In this document: positions 40,808 to 49,626 of the stretch, one piece after another
Layout of the letters: each line of letters begins with the position of its first letter
Position numbering within the stretch: the first letter of the stretch is position 1
DNA from: Phytohabitans kaempferiae
GTDB lineage: Bacteria > Actinomycetota > Actinomycetes > Mycobacteriales > Micromonosporaceae
Assembly: GCF_042433955.1 (NCBI RefSeq)
Contig: NZ_JBHLUH010000009.1
Span: forward strand, 310,001-374,000
Direction: 5' to 3'
Length of the DNA: 64,000 nucleotides
Position numbers and translations under genes: made by a program
Notes under the pieces: generated by a model
The model's database searches: none
Told to the model about the DNA's origin: nothing
Seen by the model: the letters and a program-made list of their open reading frames with translations, nothing else

Positions 40808-41638
40808 ATGAACCAAGGGCATGAGCGTACCGAGATCATCCTGCCCGGCCCCGCCCATGCCTTCGCCGCCTTGCTGGGCGTGGACCCGCCGGACCTCGAT
40901 GCGGGCGAGGGTCTTCCGCTGTTGTGGCACTGGCTCTACCTGCTGGAGCGACCCGCGCAGGCCGACCTCGGCCCCGACGGTCACCCCGTCCGCGGCGCCG
41001 TCCCGGCACCTCCCGCGCCCGGCCTGCGCCGGATGTGGGCCGGCGGGCAGGTCCGGACGCTGGCTCCGCTTCGCTGCGGTGAAGCGGCAACCCGGCGCAG
41101 CCGTACAGTGTCCACAGTGGAGAAGATGGGACGCAGTGGACGGTTGGTCTTCGTCGCGGTCGACCATGAGATCCGCCAGGCCGACCAGGTGGTGGTCCAG
41201 GAGCGCCAGGACATCGTCTACCGGGAGCCGCGGGGCACGACGGTCGCGGCCGAGCCCGATCCCGCGCCGTCGCCGCTCACCGAGGAAGACTGGTCCGTCG
41301 AGGTGACGCCGACGCTCCTGTTCCGCTTCTCCGCGTTGACGTACAACGCCCACCGCATCCACTACGACCGGGACTACGCCCGCACCGCCGAGGGGTACCC
41401 CGGACTTCTGACGCACGGCCCGCTCCAGGCGCTCGCGATGGCCGAGGCCGCCCGGACCCGCGGCCTCGTCCGCGACCAACACCTGACCTACGAGTACCGG
41501 TTGGACGCTCCCCTCTTCGACCATCAGGGACTCGTCGTCCGGGCCACACGGCACGGCGACGACGTGCTCACCTCGGTCCGCGACCTCGCCGGCCGGCAAA
41601 CCGCTCACGGCACGATCGTCCCTACGCCCTCCGCTTGA
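40808..41638 (+). CDS. MaoC/FAS1-like hot-dog dehydratase, mesaconyl- or itaconyl-CoA hydratase-like
   Basis: 276 residues made of an N-terminal FAS1-like dehydratase half (LPLLWHWLYLLERPAQADLGPDGHP; RRMWAGGQVRTLAPLRCGE) and a C-terminal hot-dog half with the hydratase motif YNAHRIHYDRDYA and GLLTHGPLQALAM. This two-part layout is that of mesaconyl-C4-CoA and itaconyl-CoA hydratases. It follows the CitE-like gene by 16 bp. Its 3' end overlaps the AbrB gene tail by 17 bp on the opposite strand. Confidence 0.78.
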   Translation: MNQGHERTEIILPGPAHAFAALLGVDPPDLDAGEGLPLLWHWLYLLERPAQADLGPDGHPVRGAVPAPPAPGLRRMWAGGQVRTLAPLRCGEAATRRSRTVSTVEKMGRSGRLVFVAVDHEIRQADQVVVQERQDIVYREPRGTTVAAEPDPAPSPLTEEDWSVEVTPTLLFRFSALTYNAHRIHYDRDYARTAEGYPGLLTHGPLQALAMAEAARTRGLVRDQHLTYEYRLDAPLFDHQGLVVRATRHGDDVLTSVRDLAGRQTAHGTIVPTPSA

Positions 41639-42674
41639 TCCACCAGCCGAGCACGGGCGCCGCGAGCAACATCACGAACAGTCGCAGCACCTGGACGGAC
41701 GTGACGTACGCCACGTCGGCATCACCCTGGATCGCGGCCGCGAGCACCGCGTTGAGCCCGCCCGGGGTCGTGGCGAGATAGCAGTCGAAGAAGGGCCGCC
41801 CGGTCCACCACGCCATGCCGAGCCCGATCGCCGCGCACCCGACCATGACGACGAGGATCGCGACCAGGATGGCCGGCAGGGCGCGCGCGGCACCCCGAAG
41901 GCGGGCCAACGAAAACCGCAGCCCGATCTGCAGCCCGACGACGAGGAACGCCACATCCTGAAGCGGCAGCGGCGTGGGCCGGACAAGGCCGGGCCACACG
42001 ACGGCGACCGCCGCGGCCAGCAACATCGGGCCGAGCAGGGAGCCCGACTGGAGCCTGACCAACGCCGCCACGCCCGCCCCCACGCCGGCGACGACCACGC
42101 AGAAGAGCACACCCTCCACGCTCAGGCCACCGGCCGCCACCGGCGGCCAGTCCCCTCCACCGCCGCCCGCACCGACCCCGGCCAAGCCGGTGACCAGCGG
42201 AATCGAGAAGACGACAATGAGCACACGCAGGTACTGCATGACCGCGACCAGCGTCGCATCGGCGCCGGCCTCCTCGCTGACCACCACCACACCCGCCGCA
42301 CCACCAGCGATCATGCCGAACGCACCGGTCGGACGATCGACCCCAGCCACCTTCGACAGCCCGAACCCGGCGGCCACACTGAGCACCAGCGTCGCGACGA
42401 GGGCCGCCGCGACAGCGAGGCCGTCCGCCGCGACCGCCTTGACGACCTCCAGCGTGACGGTCTGCCCGATCACCACCCCCACCACGGCGAACGCGGCATG
42501 CCCGACCCGCGACGGGACATCCAGCTCGAACCTGCCAAAGAGCGCGGCCAGCAGGCCGACCACCAGACCCGCGAACAACGTCGGACCGGGGAGGCCGAGG
42601 AGCGCCAGCGGGTACGACAGCGCCACGCTCACCGCGACGACGGCAAGCCACCGGACGACCGACGCGGCGCTCAT
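41622..42674 (-). CDS. AbrB-family (AbrB duplication) membrane transporter
   Basis: 350 residues with about ten membrane segments, rich in Gly/Ala/Val. AFGMIAGGAAGVVVVSEEAGAD and CYLATTPGGLNAVLAAAIQGDADVAYVTSVQVLRLFVMLL are the paired repeats of this family, once mislabelled ammonia monooxygenase. Proteins of this group are found beside tricarboxylate or dicarboxylate genes and may move organic acids. Its neighbours suggest uptake of the C5 acid processed by the convergent CoA-pathway genes. Confidence 0.72.
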   Translation of the reverse strand: MSAASVVRWLAVVAVSVALSYPLALLGLPGPTLFAGLVVGLLAALFGRFELDVPSRVGHAAFAVVGVVIGQTVTLEVVKAVAADGLAVAAALVATLVLSVAAGFGLSKVAGVDRPTGAFGMIAGGAAGVVVVSEEAGADATLVAVMQYLRVLIVVFSIPLVTGLAGVGAGGGGGDWPPVAAGGLSVEGVLFCVVVAGVGAGVAALVRLQSGSLLGPMLLAAAVAVVWPGLVRPTPLPLQDVAFLVVGLQIGLRFSLARLRGAARALPAILVAILVVMVGCAAIGLGMAWWTGRPFFDCYLATTPGGLNAVLAAAIQGDADVAYVTSVQVLRLFVMLLAAPVLGWWIKRRA

Positions 42675-42725
42675 GACAGCCTGACTATATCCGTAGCCAA
42701 GCTAACGATCTGCCGAGCGTGGCCG

Positions 42726-44123
42726 CTAGCTCCTGATCGTCGACAGGTGCTTCCTGTCCCAGGTGCGAGGGCCGTTCCCGCGCTGCCGGAGAACGTACTT
42801 GGTGACCCGCTGCGTGGCTGTCATGGGCATCTCGTCGATCAGCTCGAAGTACCGCGGCACCATGTACGCCGGCATTCGCTCGGCGAGGTTGCCCGCCATC
42901 GTCTCGAAGTCGATGCTCCCGGCCCCCGGGGCGGCGACGACGAAGACCTTCACCTCGACCCCGACGTCGTCGTGGGCGTCGACGCCCACGCATGCCACCG
43001 AGGCCACCCCGGGCTCGAGCATGACCTCGCGTTCGACCTCGAAGCTTGAGATGTTCTCACCCCGGCGCCGGATCGTGTCCCGATCCCGGCCGACCCAGAA
43101 GTACCCACCGTCGGCGTTCCTGCGAAACAGGTCGCCGGTGTGAAACCAGCCTCCCGCCCAGACCTTGGCGTTCGCCTCCGGATCCTTCAGGTAGTGGCCC
43201 TGCCGCATCGCCGGGTGCGCAGGGCGGATCAGCAACTCCCCCGTCTCACCGGCGGGCACCTCCACGCCGTCGCTGTCGACGAGCTTGTACTCGCCGTACC
43301 CCGGTCTCTCCCGGCCGGCGGATCCGGGCGTGGGGAGTCCACTGTGGTCACCGGTGCCGATCGGGCCGCCGGTCTCCGTGCTGCCGAACGAGGTCAGGAT
43401 CCGCTCGATGCCGAACCGCTCCACGAACCTGGCCAGGTCTGGCGGCAGCGGCGCGGCGACCATCACGCGCACACGGTGGTCGCGGTCGCCGGGCGTCCGC
43501 GGCGTGGCGAGCAGCTTCGCGGCCATCGCCCCGACCAGGAAGCCGGCCGTCACATCGAGTTCACGCGCGATCTCGAAGTAGCGGGACAGGGACGGGCGGC
43601 GGCGCAGGACGGCGACCGCACCGGAGCGCATGCACCCGGCCGTCACACCGAGCCCGGCGGTGTGGAACAGCGGGAGGTCGACAAGAAACCGGTCGTCGGG
43701 GCTGAGGTTGCCGTCCCGGACGTACGCGCCCGTGGTGGACGCCTGAAGGACCGTGGACGACCACAGTTTGGACGGGCCGGTCGTTCCGGACGTCATCAGG
43801 ATGACCTCCGGGTCGGAGAGCTCGATCGGGCGTCGCAGCCGCGGCTCGTCGGCCGGCCCCTCGCCGAGTACGGCCGGGTCGAGTGTCCGATATGGAGCAA
43901 GCTCCTTCGCCACGGCGGCGACCTGGTCGGGCGTCGACACCACGACGTCCGGCTCCGCCACGCTCAGCGGATGGGCGAGCATACGGCCGGTGTGCAAGTA
44001 GCCGACGACGACCCGCACCTCGCGGACGGTCTCGCCCTCAAGGTCCAGGACCAGCCCCGGGCGACCGCGCGGATGCCGCGTCGGGCCGGCCAGATCGCGG
44101 CCGTTGTCGCCTGGCGTCGACAC
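42726..44123 (-). pseudogene. N-terminally truncated acyl-CoA synthetase (AMP-binding, CaiC-like)
   Basis: 465 residues, against about 520 for the family. Adenylation motifs are present: LMTSGTTGPSK, FGSTETGGP, GWFHTGDLF, GRDRDTIRRRGENIS. The frame picks up homology only at about YLHTGRMLAHPLSVAEPDVVV, so the first 75-90 family residues are missing. The first 35 residues look unrelated (RDLAGPTRHPRGRPGLVLD), and the sequence lies 40 bp after the sugar-ABC ATPase stop. The usual Lys of the C-terminal loop is replaced (PMTATQRVTK where TGK is expected) and the Gly after the P-loop Lys is Leu. It is either decayed or a recombinant gene that has lost its start. Confidence 0.6.
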
Positions 44124-44163
44124 CGTCTACAACGGCCGTCACGGACAGTGCTTCGTCGAGGGC

Positions 44164-44937
44164 TTACTCCGCGCTCGTCCCGGGCACCGCGCCGGTGATC
44201 ATGCCGACGAGCTGGTCGCCGGTGACCTCGCTGGTCTGCGCGCCGCCGACCACCCGGCCGCCGCGCATCACCCAGACCCGCGCGGCGAGCCGCATCACCT
44301 GCTCCATGTTGTGGCTGATCACCAGCACGGTGGTGCCGCGCTCGACCACAGTGCGGATCAGCTTCTCCACCTGGGCGGTCTCCCGCAGCCCGAGGGCGGC
44401 GGTGGGCTCGTCCATGATGATCACCTTGCTGCCCCACATCACCGCGCGGGCGATGGCGACGGCCTGCCGCTGGCCTCCGGAGAGCCGCCGGACCCGGCTG
44501 CCAATCGACGGCATGCTCACCGAGAGGCTGTCGATCAGCTCCCGCGACCGCTGCTGCATCCGCCGCCGGTCCAGCAGCCGCACGGGGCCGATCCCGCGGG
44601 TCAGCTCCCGGTTGAGGAACATGTTCTGCCACACGTACAGGTCGTCGGCCAGCGCCAGGTCCTGGTACACGGTTTCCACGCCGTGCGCCCGCGCGCCCTC
44701 CGGTGAGCGGAAGTGGACCCGCTCGCCATCGAGCCGGATCTCGCCGGAGTCGGGCGCGTGGACGCCGGCGATGCACTTGATGAGCGTCGACTTGCCCGCG
44801 CCGTTGTCGCCGACGATCGCGGTGACCTCGCCGGGGTTGGCCCACAGGCTGGCCTCGCGCAGCGCCGTGACGCTGCCGAAGGACTTGCCGACGCCGCGTA
44901 CCTCGATCATGGCGGTCTTGGTGTCGAGCGCGCTCAT
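44164..44937 (-). CDS. Sugar ABC importer ATPase (single-domain FrcA type)
   Basis: 257 residues, one ABC domain, in contrast to the double-domain RbsA/XylG ATPases. Walker A is GDNGAGKST, the signature LSGGQRQAV, Walker B IIMDEP and the following TAALGLRETAQ is typical of the FrcA group. The start ATG 44937 overlaps the permease stop. It energises import through the permease encoded upstream. Confidence 0.9.
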   Translation of the reverse strand: MSALDTKTAMIEVRGVGKSFGSVTALREASLWANPGEVTAIVGDNGAGKSTLIKCIAGVHAPDSGEIRLDGERVHFRSPEGARAHGVETVYQDLALADDLYVWQNMFLNRELTRGIGPVRLLDRRRMQQRSRELIDSLSVSMPSIGSRVRRLSGGQRQAVAIARAVMWGSKVIIMDEPTAALGLRETAQVEKLIRTVVERGTTVLVISHNMEQVMRLAARVWVMRGGRVVGGAQTSEVTGDQLVGMITGAVPGTSAE

Positions 44938-45929
44938 CGACGGCTCCTCATCAGGCTGGCCGCGACGATCACCACGGCGCCGACAACGATCGGTTCGTAG
45001 AAGGCGGACACGCCCAGCAGGATCAGGCCGTCCTGGAGCACGGTGAGCAGGACCGCGCCGGTGACCGGGCCCCAGATCGTGGCACGGCCGCCGAAGAGGC
45101 TCACCCCGCCGAGTACCACGGCCGCGATCGCCTTGAGTAGGTAGTCGGTGTTCGCGGCGGGCTGCGTCGAGCCGACGTACGCGATGAGCAGCACCGACAT
45201 GGAGCCGGCCATCAGCCCACACAGCGCGTACCCGGCCAGCTTGACCCGCCCCACCCGGATGCCCATCGCCCGTGCCGCCTCGGTGTTGCCGCCGGTGGCG
45301 AGCAGGTGCGTACCGAACCGGGTGCGGTGCAGCAGCACGTGCATGCCGGCCGCCACGGCGAGCGCGATCAGCAGGTTGTACCGGAAGATGCCCACCGATT
45401 CGGTGGAGATCGTCGTGAAGAACGCGTTGTTGACCTCGATCGGCGTGCCGCCGGAGATCACCAGCGCGGTCCCCATCACCAGGCTCATCGTGCCGAGCGT
45501 GACGATGAAGTCCGGGATGCGTACCCAGCCGACGACCGCGCCGTTGACCAGGCCCACGACGAGGCCGGTGGCGAGCGACAGCAGGCAGCACGCCACCAGC
45601 GGAAGGCCGCGCTCGTACCCGATGCCGAACGACACGCTGCCCAGCGCCACCGTCGCCGCCAGCGAGAGGTCGATGCCGGCGAGTGCCACCACGAACGTGG
45701 CGCCGAGTGCCAGCAGGATCGGCAGCGACGCGTCCGCGAGCATGCCGCCGATGTTGTCGGCGGTCAGGAACCGCGGGGACAGGATCGAGAAGACCACGCA
45801 GATGACCAGCAGCCCGACCGGCGCGGTGGCCTTGGTGAGCAGGTCCTCGGTCAGCAGGCTGGCGGCGGTCCGCGTCCGGGGAACCCCGGACGCGGAGGCC
45901 GTCGGCGGGTCAGCCAAGTGGGTTGTCAT
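44934..45929 (-). CDS. Sugar ABC importer permease (RbsC/FrcC type)
   Basis: 331 residues with 8-10 membrane segments. GGTPIEVNNAFFTTIST and ATGGNTEAARAMGIRVGRVKLAGYALCGLMAG are conserved in ribose/fructose/xylose permeases; the latter holds the ATPase-contact loop EAARAMGI. The start overlaps the binding-protein stop by 20 bp. Confidence 0.9.
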   Translation of the reverse strand: MTTHLADPPTASASGVPRTRTAASLLTEDLLTKATAPVGLLVICVVFSILSPRFLTADNIGGMLADASLPILLALGATFVVALAGIDLSLAATVALGSVSFGIGYERGLPLVACCLLSLATGLVVGLVNGAVVGWVRIPDFIVTLGTMSLVMGTALVISGGTPIEVNNAFFTTISTESVGIFRYNLLIALAVAAGMHVLLHRTRFGTHLLATGGNTEAARAMGIRVGRVKLAGYALCGLMAGSMSVLLIAYVGSTQPAANTDYLLKAIAAVVLGGVSLFGGRATIWGPVTGAVLLTVLQDGLILLGVSAFYEPIVVGAVVIVAASLMRSRR

Positions 45930-46932
45930 AACGGAAGCTCTCCGGAGGTGCCGGGAACGAGGCGAGCGCCTCGGCGGCGTTCTCCTTAGTCACGACGAGC
46001 ACGGGCGTGGGCAGCTCCGCCGGTACGGACTTGCTGTCCCGCGCGGCCAGGCACGCCTGCACGCCCTGCGCGCCCATCAAGTACGGGAACTGCTCCACCG
46101 CGGCCGGCATGCCGCCGCTCTGGATGTTCTTGATCTGGTCCTCGGTGCCGTCGATGCCGATGACGGCGATCTGGCCCTGCTTGCCGGCCTGGGTCACCGC
46201 CTCCTGGATGCCCAGCGACATGTCACCGCTCACCGTGAAGAAGCCCTTGACGTCCGGGTTGCCTCGGATGATCGCGGCGGCCGCGTTCTTCGCCTTGAGC
46301 CGGTCGGCGTCCGCCGCGACGGTCTGGAAGACGTCGAGCTTGCCGGCGACCTTGTCCTTGAATCCCTTGATCCGGGCGAGGCTGCCCGGGTCGGCCGCGA
46401 GACCGCCGATCGCCGCCACCTTGCCGCTCGGTACCACCTCGAGCATCGCCTCGCCGGCTGTGGCGCCCGCGGTCTCGTTGTCGGTACCGATGTACGTGGT
46501 CACCGTGACGCCGTTGGTCTTGGCCGCGTCCGCCGAAATCGGCAGGTCGATGTTGACGATCGGCTTGCCGTCCTTGGACACCGGCACGAGCGGCCGCAGC
46601 AGGTTGGTGCCGCTGGTGGGGTTGACGATGTAGCAGTCGTACCCGGACGACACCAGCGAGTTGAGCTTGTTGGCCTGACCGGAGTCGTCGGTCACGCTGG
46701 CCGCCGCCACGGTGGTCAACTCGACGCCGGCCTTCTTCGCCTCCTCCGACGCGCCCTTCTCCATCGCGCCGAAGTACGTGTTGTCCAGCGGCTTGAGCAC
46801 CAGCGCGATCCGGTACGCCGACGTGTCACCGCCGGAGCCGGAGTCGCCGTCGTCGCTACCGCAGGCGGCGACGGCCAGCGCGGCGAAGCTCAGTGCGGCG
46901 GTGGCCGCCAACCATTTTCGGGTACGGTGCAT
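45910..46932 (-). CDS. Sugar ABC importer substrate-binding lipoprotein (RbsB type)
   Basis: 340 residues from ATG 46932 with GAGGAGAG upstream. Lipobox AVAAC. The mature chain starts AYRIALVLKPLDNTYFGAMEKGASEEAKKAGVELT, the usual opening of ribose-type binding proteins. SGYDCYIVNPTSGTNLLRPL and VKGFFTVSGDMSLGIQEAV line the ligand cleft. Specificity is not predictable. The gene heads the importer operon and lies 80 bp after the LacI-type gene. Confidence 0.9.
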   Translation of the reverse strand: MHRTRKWLAATAALSFAALAVAACGSDDGDSGSGGDTSAYRIALVLKPLDNTYFGAMEKGASEEAKKAGVELTTVAAASVTDDSGQANKLNSLVSSGYDCYIVNPTSGTNLLRPLVPVSKDGKPIVNIDLPISADAAKTNGVTVTTYIGTDNETAGATAGEAMLEVVPSGKVAAIGGLAADPGSLARIKGFKDKVAGKLDVFQTVAADADRLKAKNAAAAIIRGNPDVKGFFTVSGDMSLGIQEAVTQAGKQGQIAVIGIDGTEDQIKNIQSGGMPAAVEQFPYLMGAQGVQACLAARDSKSVPAELPTPVLVVTKENAAEALASFPAPPESFRYDNPLG

Positions 46933-47012
46933 CGCGCTCTCCTCGTATGAAGGCGTGCTTGTATCGGCGGACGGCCCGGCAGGGCTCCGCGCACACGGTC
47001 GATCGATGTGGG

Positions 47013-48122
47013 TTATACGGGCGCGGCCTGGGACTCCACGCTGATCGTGATCGCGGGCCGCTGCTGGTGGCAGCCGCACGTCGATCCGTACTCGATGAGG
47101 TGGTCGACGACGACCCGCCGGGCGGCGGTGCCGGGCGTGGCCTGGCGCTCGGCGAAGAGCTCCAGGGCCCGGTCGGCCACCTCGCCGGACTCGGTCACCG
47201 CGAACGTAGGCACCAGGCCGGTCACGGTCGCTTCGCCGATCGAGTCGAACGTCGTCACCACCACGTCGGCCGGGATGCGCAACCCGAGCTGCGCGATCGC
47301 GGCCATGGCTCCCCAGAACATCCGGTTGCCCGTGCAGAGCACCCCGAACGGCGGTCGCAGGTTCTGGAACATGGCCAGCGCGCCCGACGCGGCCTCCTCG
47401 GGCGTGACGTGCCCGCTGGACACGACCGTCGGCAGCCCGGCCTGGCGCATCACCCGCGTGTAGCCGGCCTGCCGCTGCCGGATGCCGGACGTGGACGTGC
47501 GGCCGGCCAGCAGCGCCACCTGCCGCACGCCGTGGCCTTCCACCATGTGCCGGACCAGGGTCTCAGCGGCCTGGCGGTCGTTGGCCAGCACCTCGCCGGC
47601 CCGCCCCCGGGCCGCGGTGACGGTGCGGTCGACCATCACCGTCGGGATCTCCTCAGCGGCGGCGGCGAGGCTCGGCGCGCCCACCGGCACGACGAAGATG
47701 CCCTCCACCCGCTGCTGCCGGAAGACCCGCAGGTATTCCTCCTCCTGCTCGACGCGCTCGTCCGAGTCGCCCAGGAGCACCGTGAGCCCCTGCGCCCGGA
47801 GCCGCTCCTCGAACGCGCGGATGAGCAGCGCGTAGTAGCCGTTGCGGATGTCGGGGATGAGCAGCCCGATGAAGCCGGACTTGTTGAGCCGCAAGGCCCG
47901 GGCCCGGGCATCCCCGATGTAGCCCAGCTCGCGGGCGGCCGCCTCGACCTTCTCCCGCATCCGGGCGGTCACGTACGGCTCGTCGTTGAGCACCCGCGAC
48001 ACGGTCTTCATCGACACGTTGGCGTGCCGGGCGATGTCGACAAGCCGGACAGCGCCGTGCTGAGGCGTGCCGTCGTGGCCCGCCGGGCGCGGCTGCTGCG
48101 ATGCGTGACCCTCAGTGTTCAT
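47013..48122 (-). CDS. LacI-family repressor
   Basis: 369 residues. A 24-residue polar extension precedes the helix-turn-helix VRLVDIARHANVSMKTVSRVLNDEPYVTARMREKVE. The hinge and sugar-binding core follow (LNKSGFIGLLIPDIRNGYYALLIRAFEE; PADVVVTTFDSIGEA). Paired operator-like palindromes lie immediately upstream. It probably controls the importer, its own gene and the kinase and aldolase. A C-terminal Cys-rich tail (YGSTCGCHQQR) is unusual for the family. Confidence 0.88.
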   Translation of the reverse strand: MNTEGHASQQPRPAGHDGTPQHGAVRLVDIARHANVSMKTVSRVLNDEPYVTARMREKVEAAARELGYIGDARARALRLNKSGFIGLLIPDIRNGYYALLIRAFEERLRAQGLTVLLGDSDERVEQEEEYLRVFRQQRVEGIFVVPVGAPSLAAAAEEIPTVMVDRTVTAARGRAGEVLANDRQAAETLVRHMVEGHGVRQVALLAGRTSTSGIRQRQAGYTRVMRQAGLPTVVSSGHVTPEEAASGALAMFQNLRPPFGVLCTGNRMFWGAMAAIAQLGLRIPADVVVTTFDSIGEATVTGLVPTFAVTESGEVADRALELFAERQATPGTAARRVVVDHLIEYGSTCGCHQQRPAITISVESQAAPV

Positions 48123-48144
48123 CAGGAGGAAACATTACGCACTC

Positions 48145-48182
48145 TGACAGCGATGTCAAGACTCGCTCTGACATCGCTGTCA
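48145..48182. promoter_or_regulatory. Pair of LacI-type operators
   Basis: TGACAGCGATGTCA (48145-48158) and TGACATCGCTGTCA (48169-48182) are exact reverse complements of each other, 24 bp apart, about two helical turns and on one face of the DNA. Each is itself a near-palindrome with TGACA/TGTCA ends and the CG centre of LacI operators. The second overlaps the kinase stop. Confidence 0.7.
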
Positions 48183-49517
48183 GACGCTGCTGACCTCGGG
48201 CGACGGCGCTGCCTCGGCGGCCGGCCACCAGCCTCCGGCCACGCCGCCGAAGAGCGCCGCACCGCGCGCGACCGCCTCGGCGGTGTGCGCCCTGACCAGG
48301 GGCATCGCCACCGCCCGGCGCTTGGCTGCCAGCCACGCCCCGCTCGCCGTGCCGCCGCCGATGAGCACCATGCGGTCCGTCCGCGCGCCGGCGAGCCGCA
48401 ACACGTCGACGGCGTCGGCCGCGCGCCGGGCGAGGACGGCCAGCGCGCCCGCCCAGAGCCGCTCCGGCGGCAGCGGCGGCACCGCCCCGAGCGCGGCGTC
48501 CGGGTCGTCGACCAGCGCCTCGACGAAGGGGTCTGGAATGGTGTCCGGCCACGCCAGCGCCCGGGCGTCCATTTCGGCCGGGCCGGCGCCGAGCAGGGCG
48601 GCGAGCCGCGCCAGGACCCGACCGGGCAGCAGGCTCTCGTACATCACCGCGACCCGGTCGCCGCCGGGCCGGCAGGAGAGCGTCAGCCCGCGGTCGAGGA
48701 TCTTGTCCCGGTCGACGGCGTCCGCGGCGAGGAAGGCCACCACCGGCTCGCCGGTACCCATGGAGTCCACCAGGTCGTCCGGGCCGGCACCGGCGCCGAT
48801 CGCCCCGACCAGGTGATCGTGGCCGGCGAGGGTCACCGGAACGCCCGGGGGCAGGCCGGACCAGGCAGCGCCGGCCGGGATGACCTCGCCGACGCGCTCG
48901 CCCGCGGTGCGCGGCTTGGCGAACCGGACGCCGTCCAGCCCCGCGGCGGCCAGCACCTCGGGCAGGTAGCGCCGCTCGACCGGGTCGAAGGCGCCCGTGG
49001 TGGCGGCCAACGACGGCTCGCCGGCACGCGCCCCGGTCAGGCGCCAGGCCACGAGCGCGGCCACACCGAGCCAGTCGCCGTCGGCGCGGTAGCCGTGCTC
49101 ACGCAGCCAGCCGAGCTTCGCCACGGTCGTCGCGGCGCGCAGCGGCCGGCCGATACGGCGGTCCAGGTCCGGGCCGAAGTGCCGGCGCAGGGCCTCGGCG
49201 GTGTCCGCGCCGCGGGCGTCGTACCAGGCGGGCATCGGCTCCTCGACAGCCCCGCCGCCGGCCACGAACGCCCCGCACTCCCCCATGCTGGCCACGCCGA
49301 CCCCGGCCACGCGGGCGCGCATGCCACCGAGCCCGGCCAGCAACTCCCCCACCGCCGCGAAGAGCGTCCGGGGCGTCATCTGCGCGCCGCCGTCCGCCGC
49401 GACGAACGGGGTCGGCACCGCGTGCGTCAGCACCGTTCGGCCGTCCCGGCCGACGAGCACGGCCTTCAACCGGGAACTGCCCAGGTCCAGTCCGAGCACG
49501 AGTGGGTCGTCGGTCAT
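48180..49517 (-). CDS. FGGY-family carbohydrate kinase
   Basis: 445 residues from ATG 49517. LGLDLGSSRLKAVLVGRDGR is the phosphate-1 loop; GHDHLVGAIGAGAG and MVLIGGGTASGAWLAAKRRA the later sugar and adenosine motifs. Length and motifs fit xylulokinase-type or related kinases, somewhat short against about 480-500. It probably phosphorylates a ketose or polyol delivered by the importer, producing the substrate for the class II aldolase encoded divergently. Confidence 0.8.
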   Translation of the reverse strand: MTDDPLVLGLDLGSSRLKAVLVGRDGRTVLTHAVPTPFVAADGGAQMTPRTLFAAVGELLAGLGGMRARVAGVGVASMGECGAFVAGGGAVEEPMPAWYDARGADTAEALRRHFGPDLDRRIGRPLRAATTVAKLGWLREHGYRADGDWLGVAALVAWRLTGARAGEPSLAATTGAFDPVERRYLPEVLAAAGLDGVRFAKPRTAGERVGEVIPAGAAWSGLPPGVPVTLAGHDHLVGAIGAGAGPDDLVDSMGTGEPVVAFLAADAVDRDKILDRGLTLSCRPGGDRVAVMYESLLPGRVLARLAALLGAGPAEMDARALAWPDTIPDPFVEALVDDPDAALGAVPPLPPERLWAGALAVLARRAADAVDVLRLAGARTDRMVLIGGGTASGAWLAAKRRAVAMPLVRAHTAEAVARGAALFGGVAGGWWPAAEAAPSPEVSSV

Positions 49518-49590
49518 ACGCGGATCCTCGCTGGTCAAGACGCCTCTTGGCAGCGGCGCGGGGCTTAGCGTACGGTGACCGCAGAGAAAT

Positions 49591-49606
49591 TGTCCAACGT
49601 TGTCAG
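49591..49606. promoter_or_regulatory. Possible third LacI-type operator
   Basis: TGTCCAACGTTGTCAG contains a perfect CAACGTTG core (49595-49602) and the right half ACGTTGTCA like the right half of the paired LacI sites; the left half is degenerate. It lies between the kinase and aldolase starts. Confidence 0.4.
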
Positions 49607-49626
49607 AACCGAAGGGCGTCACATCC

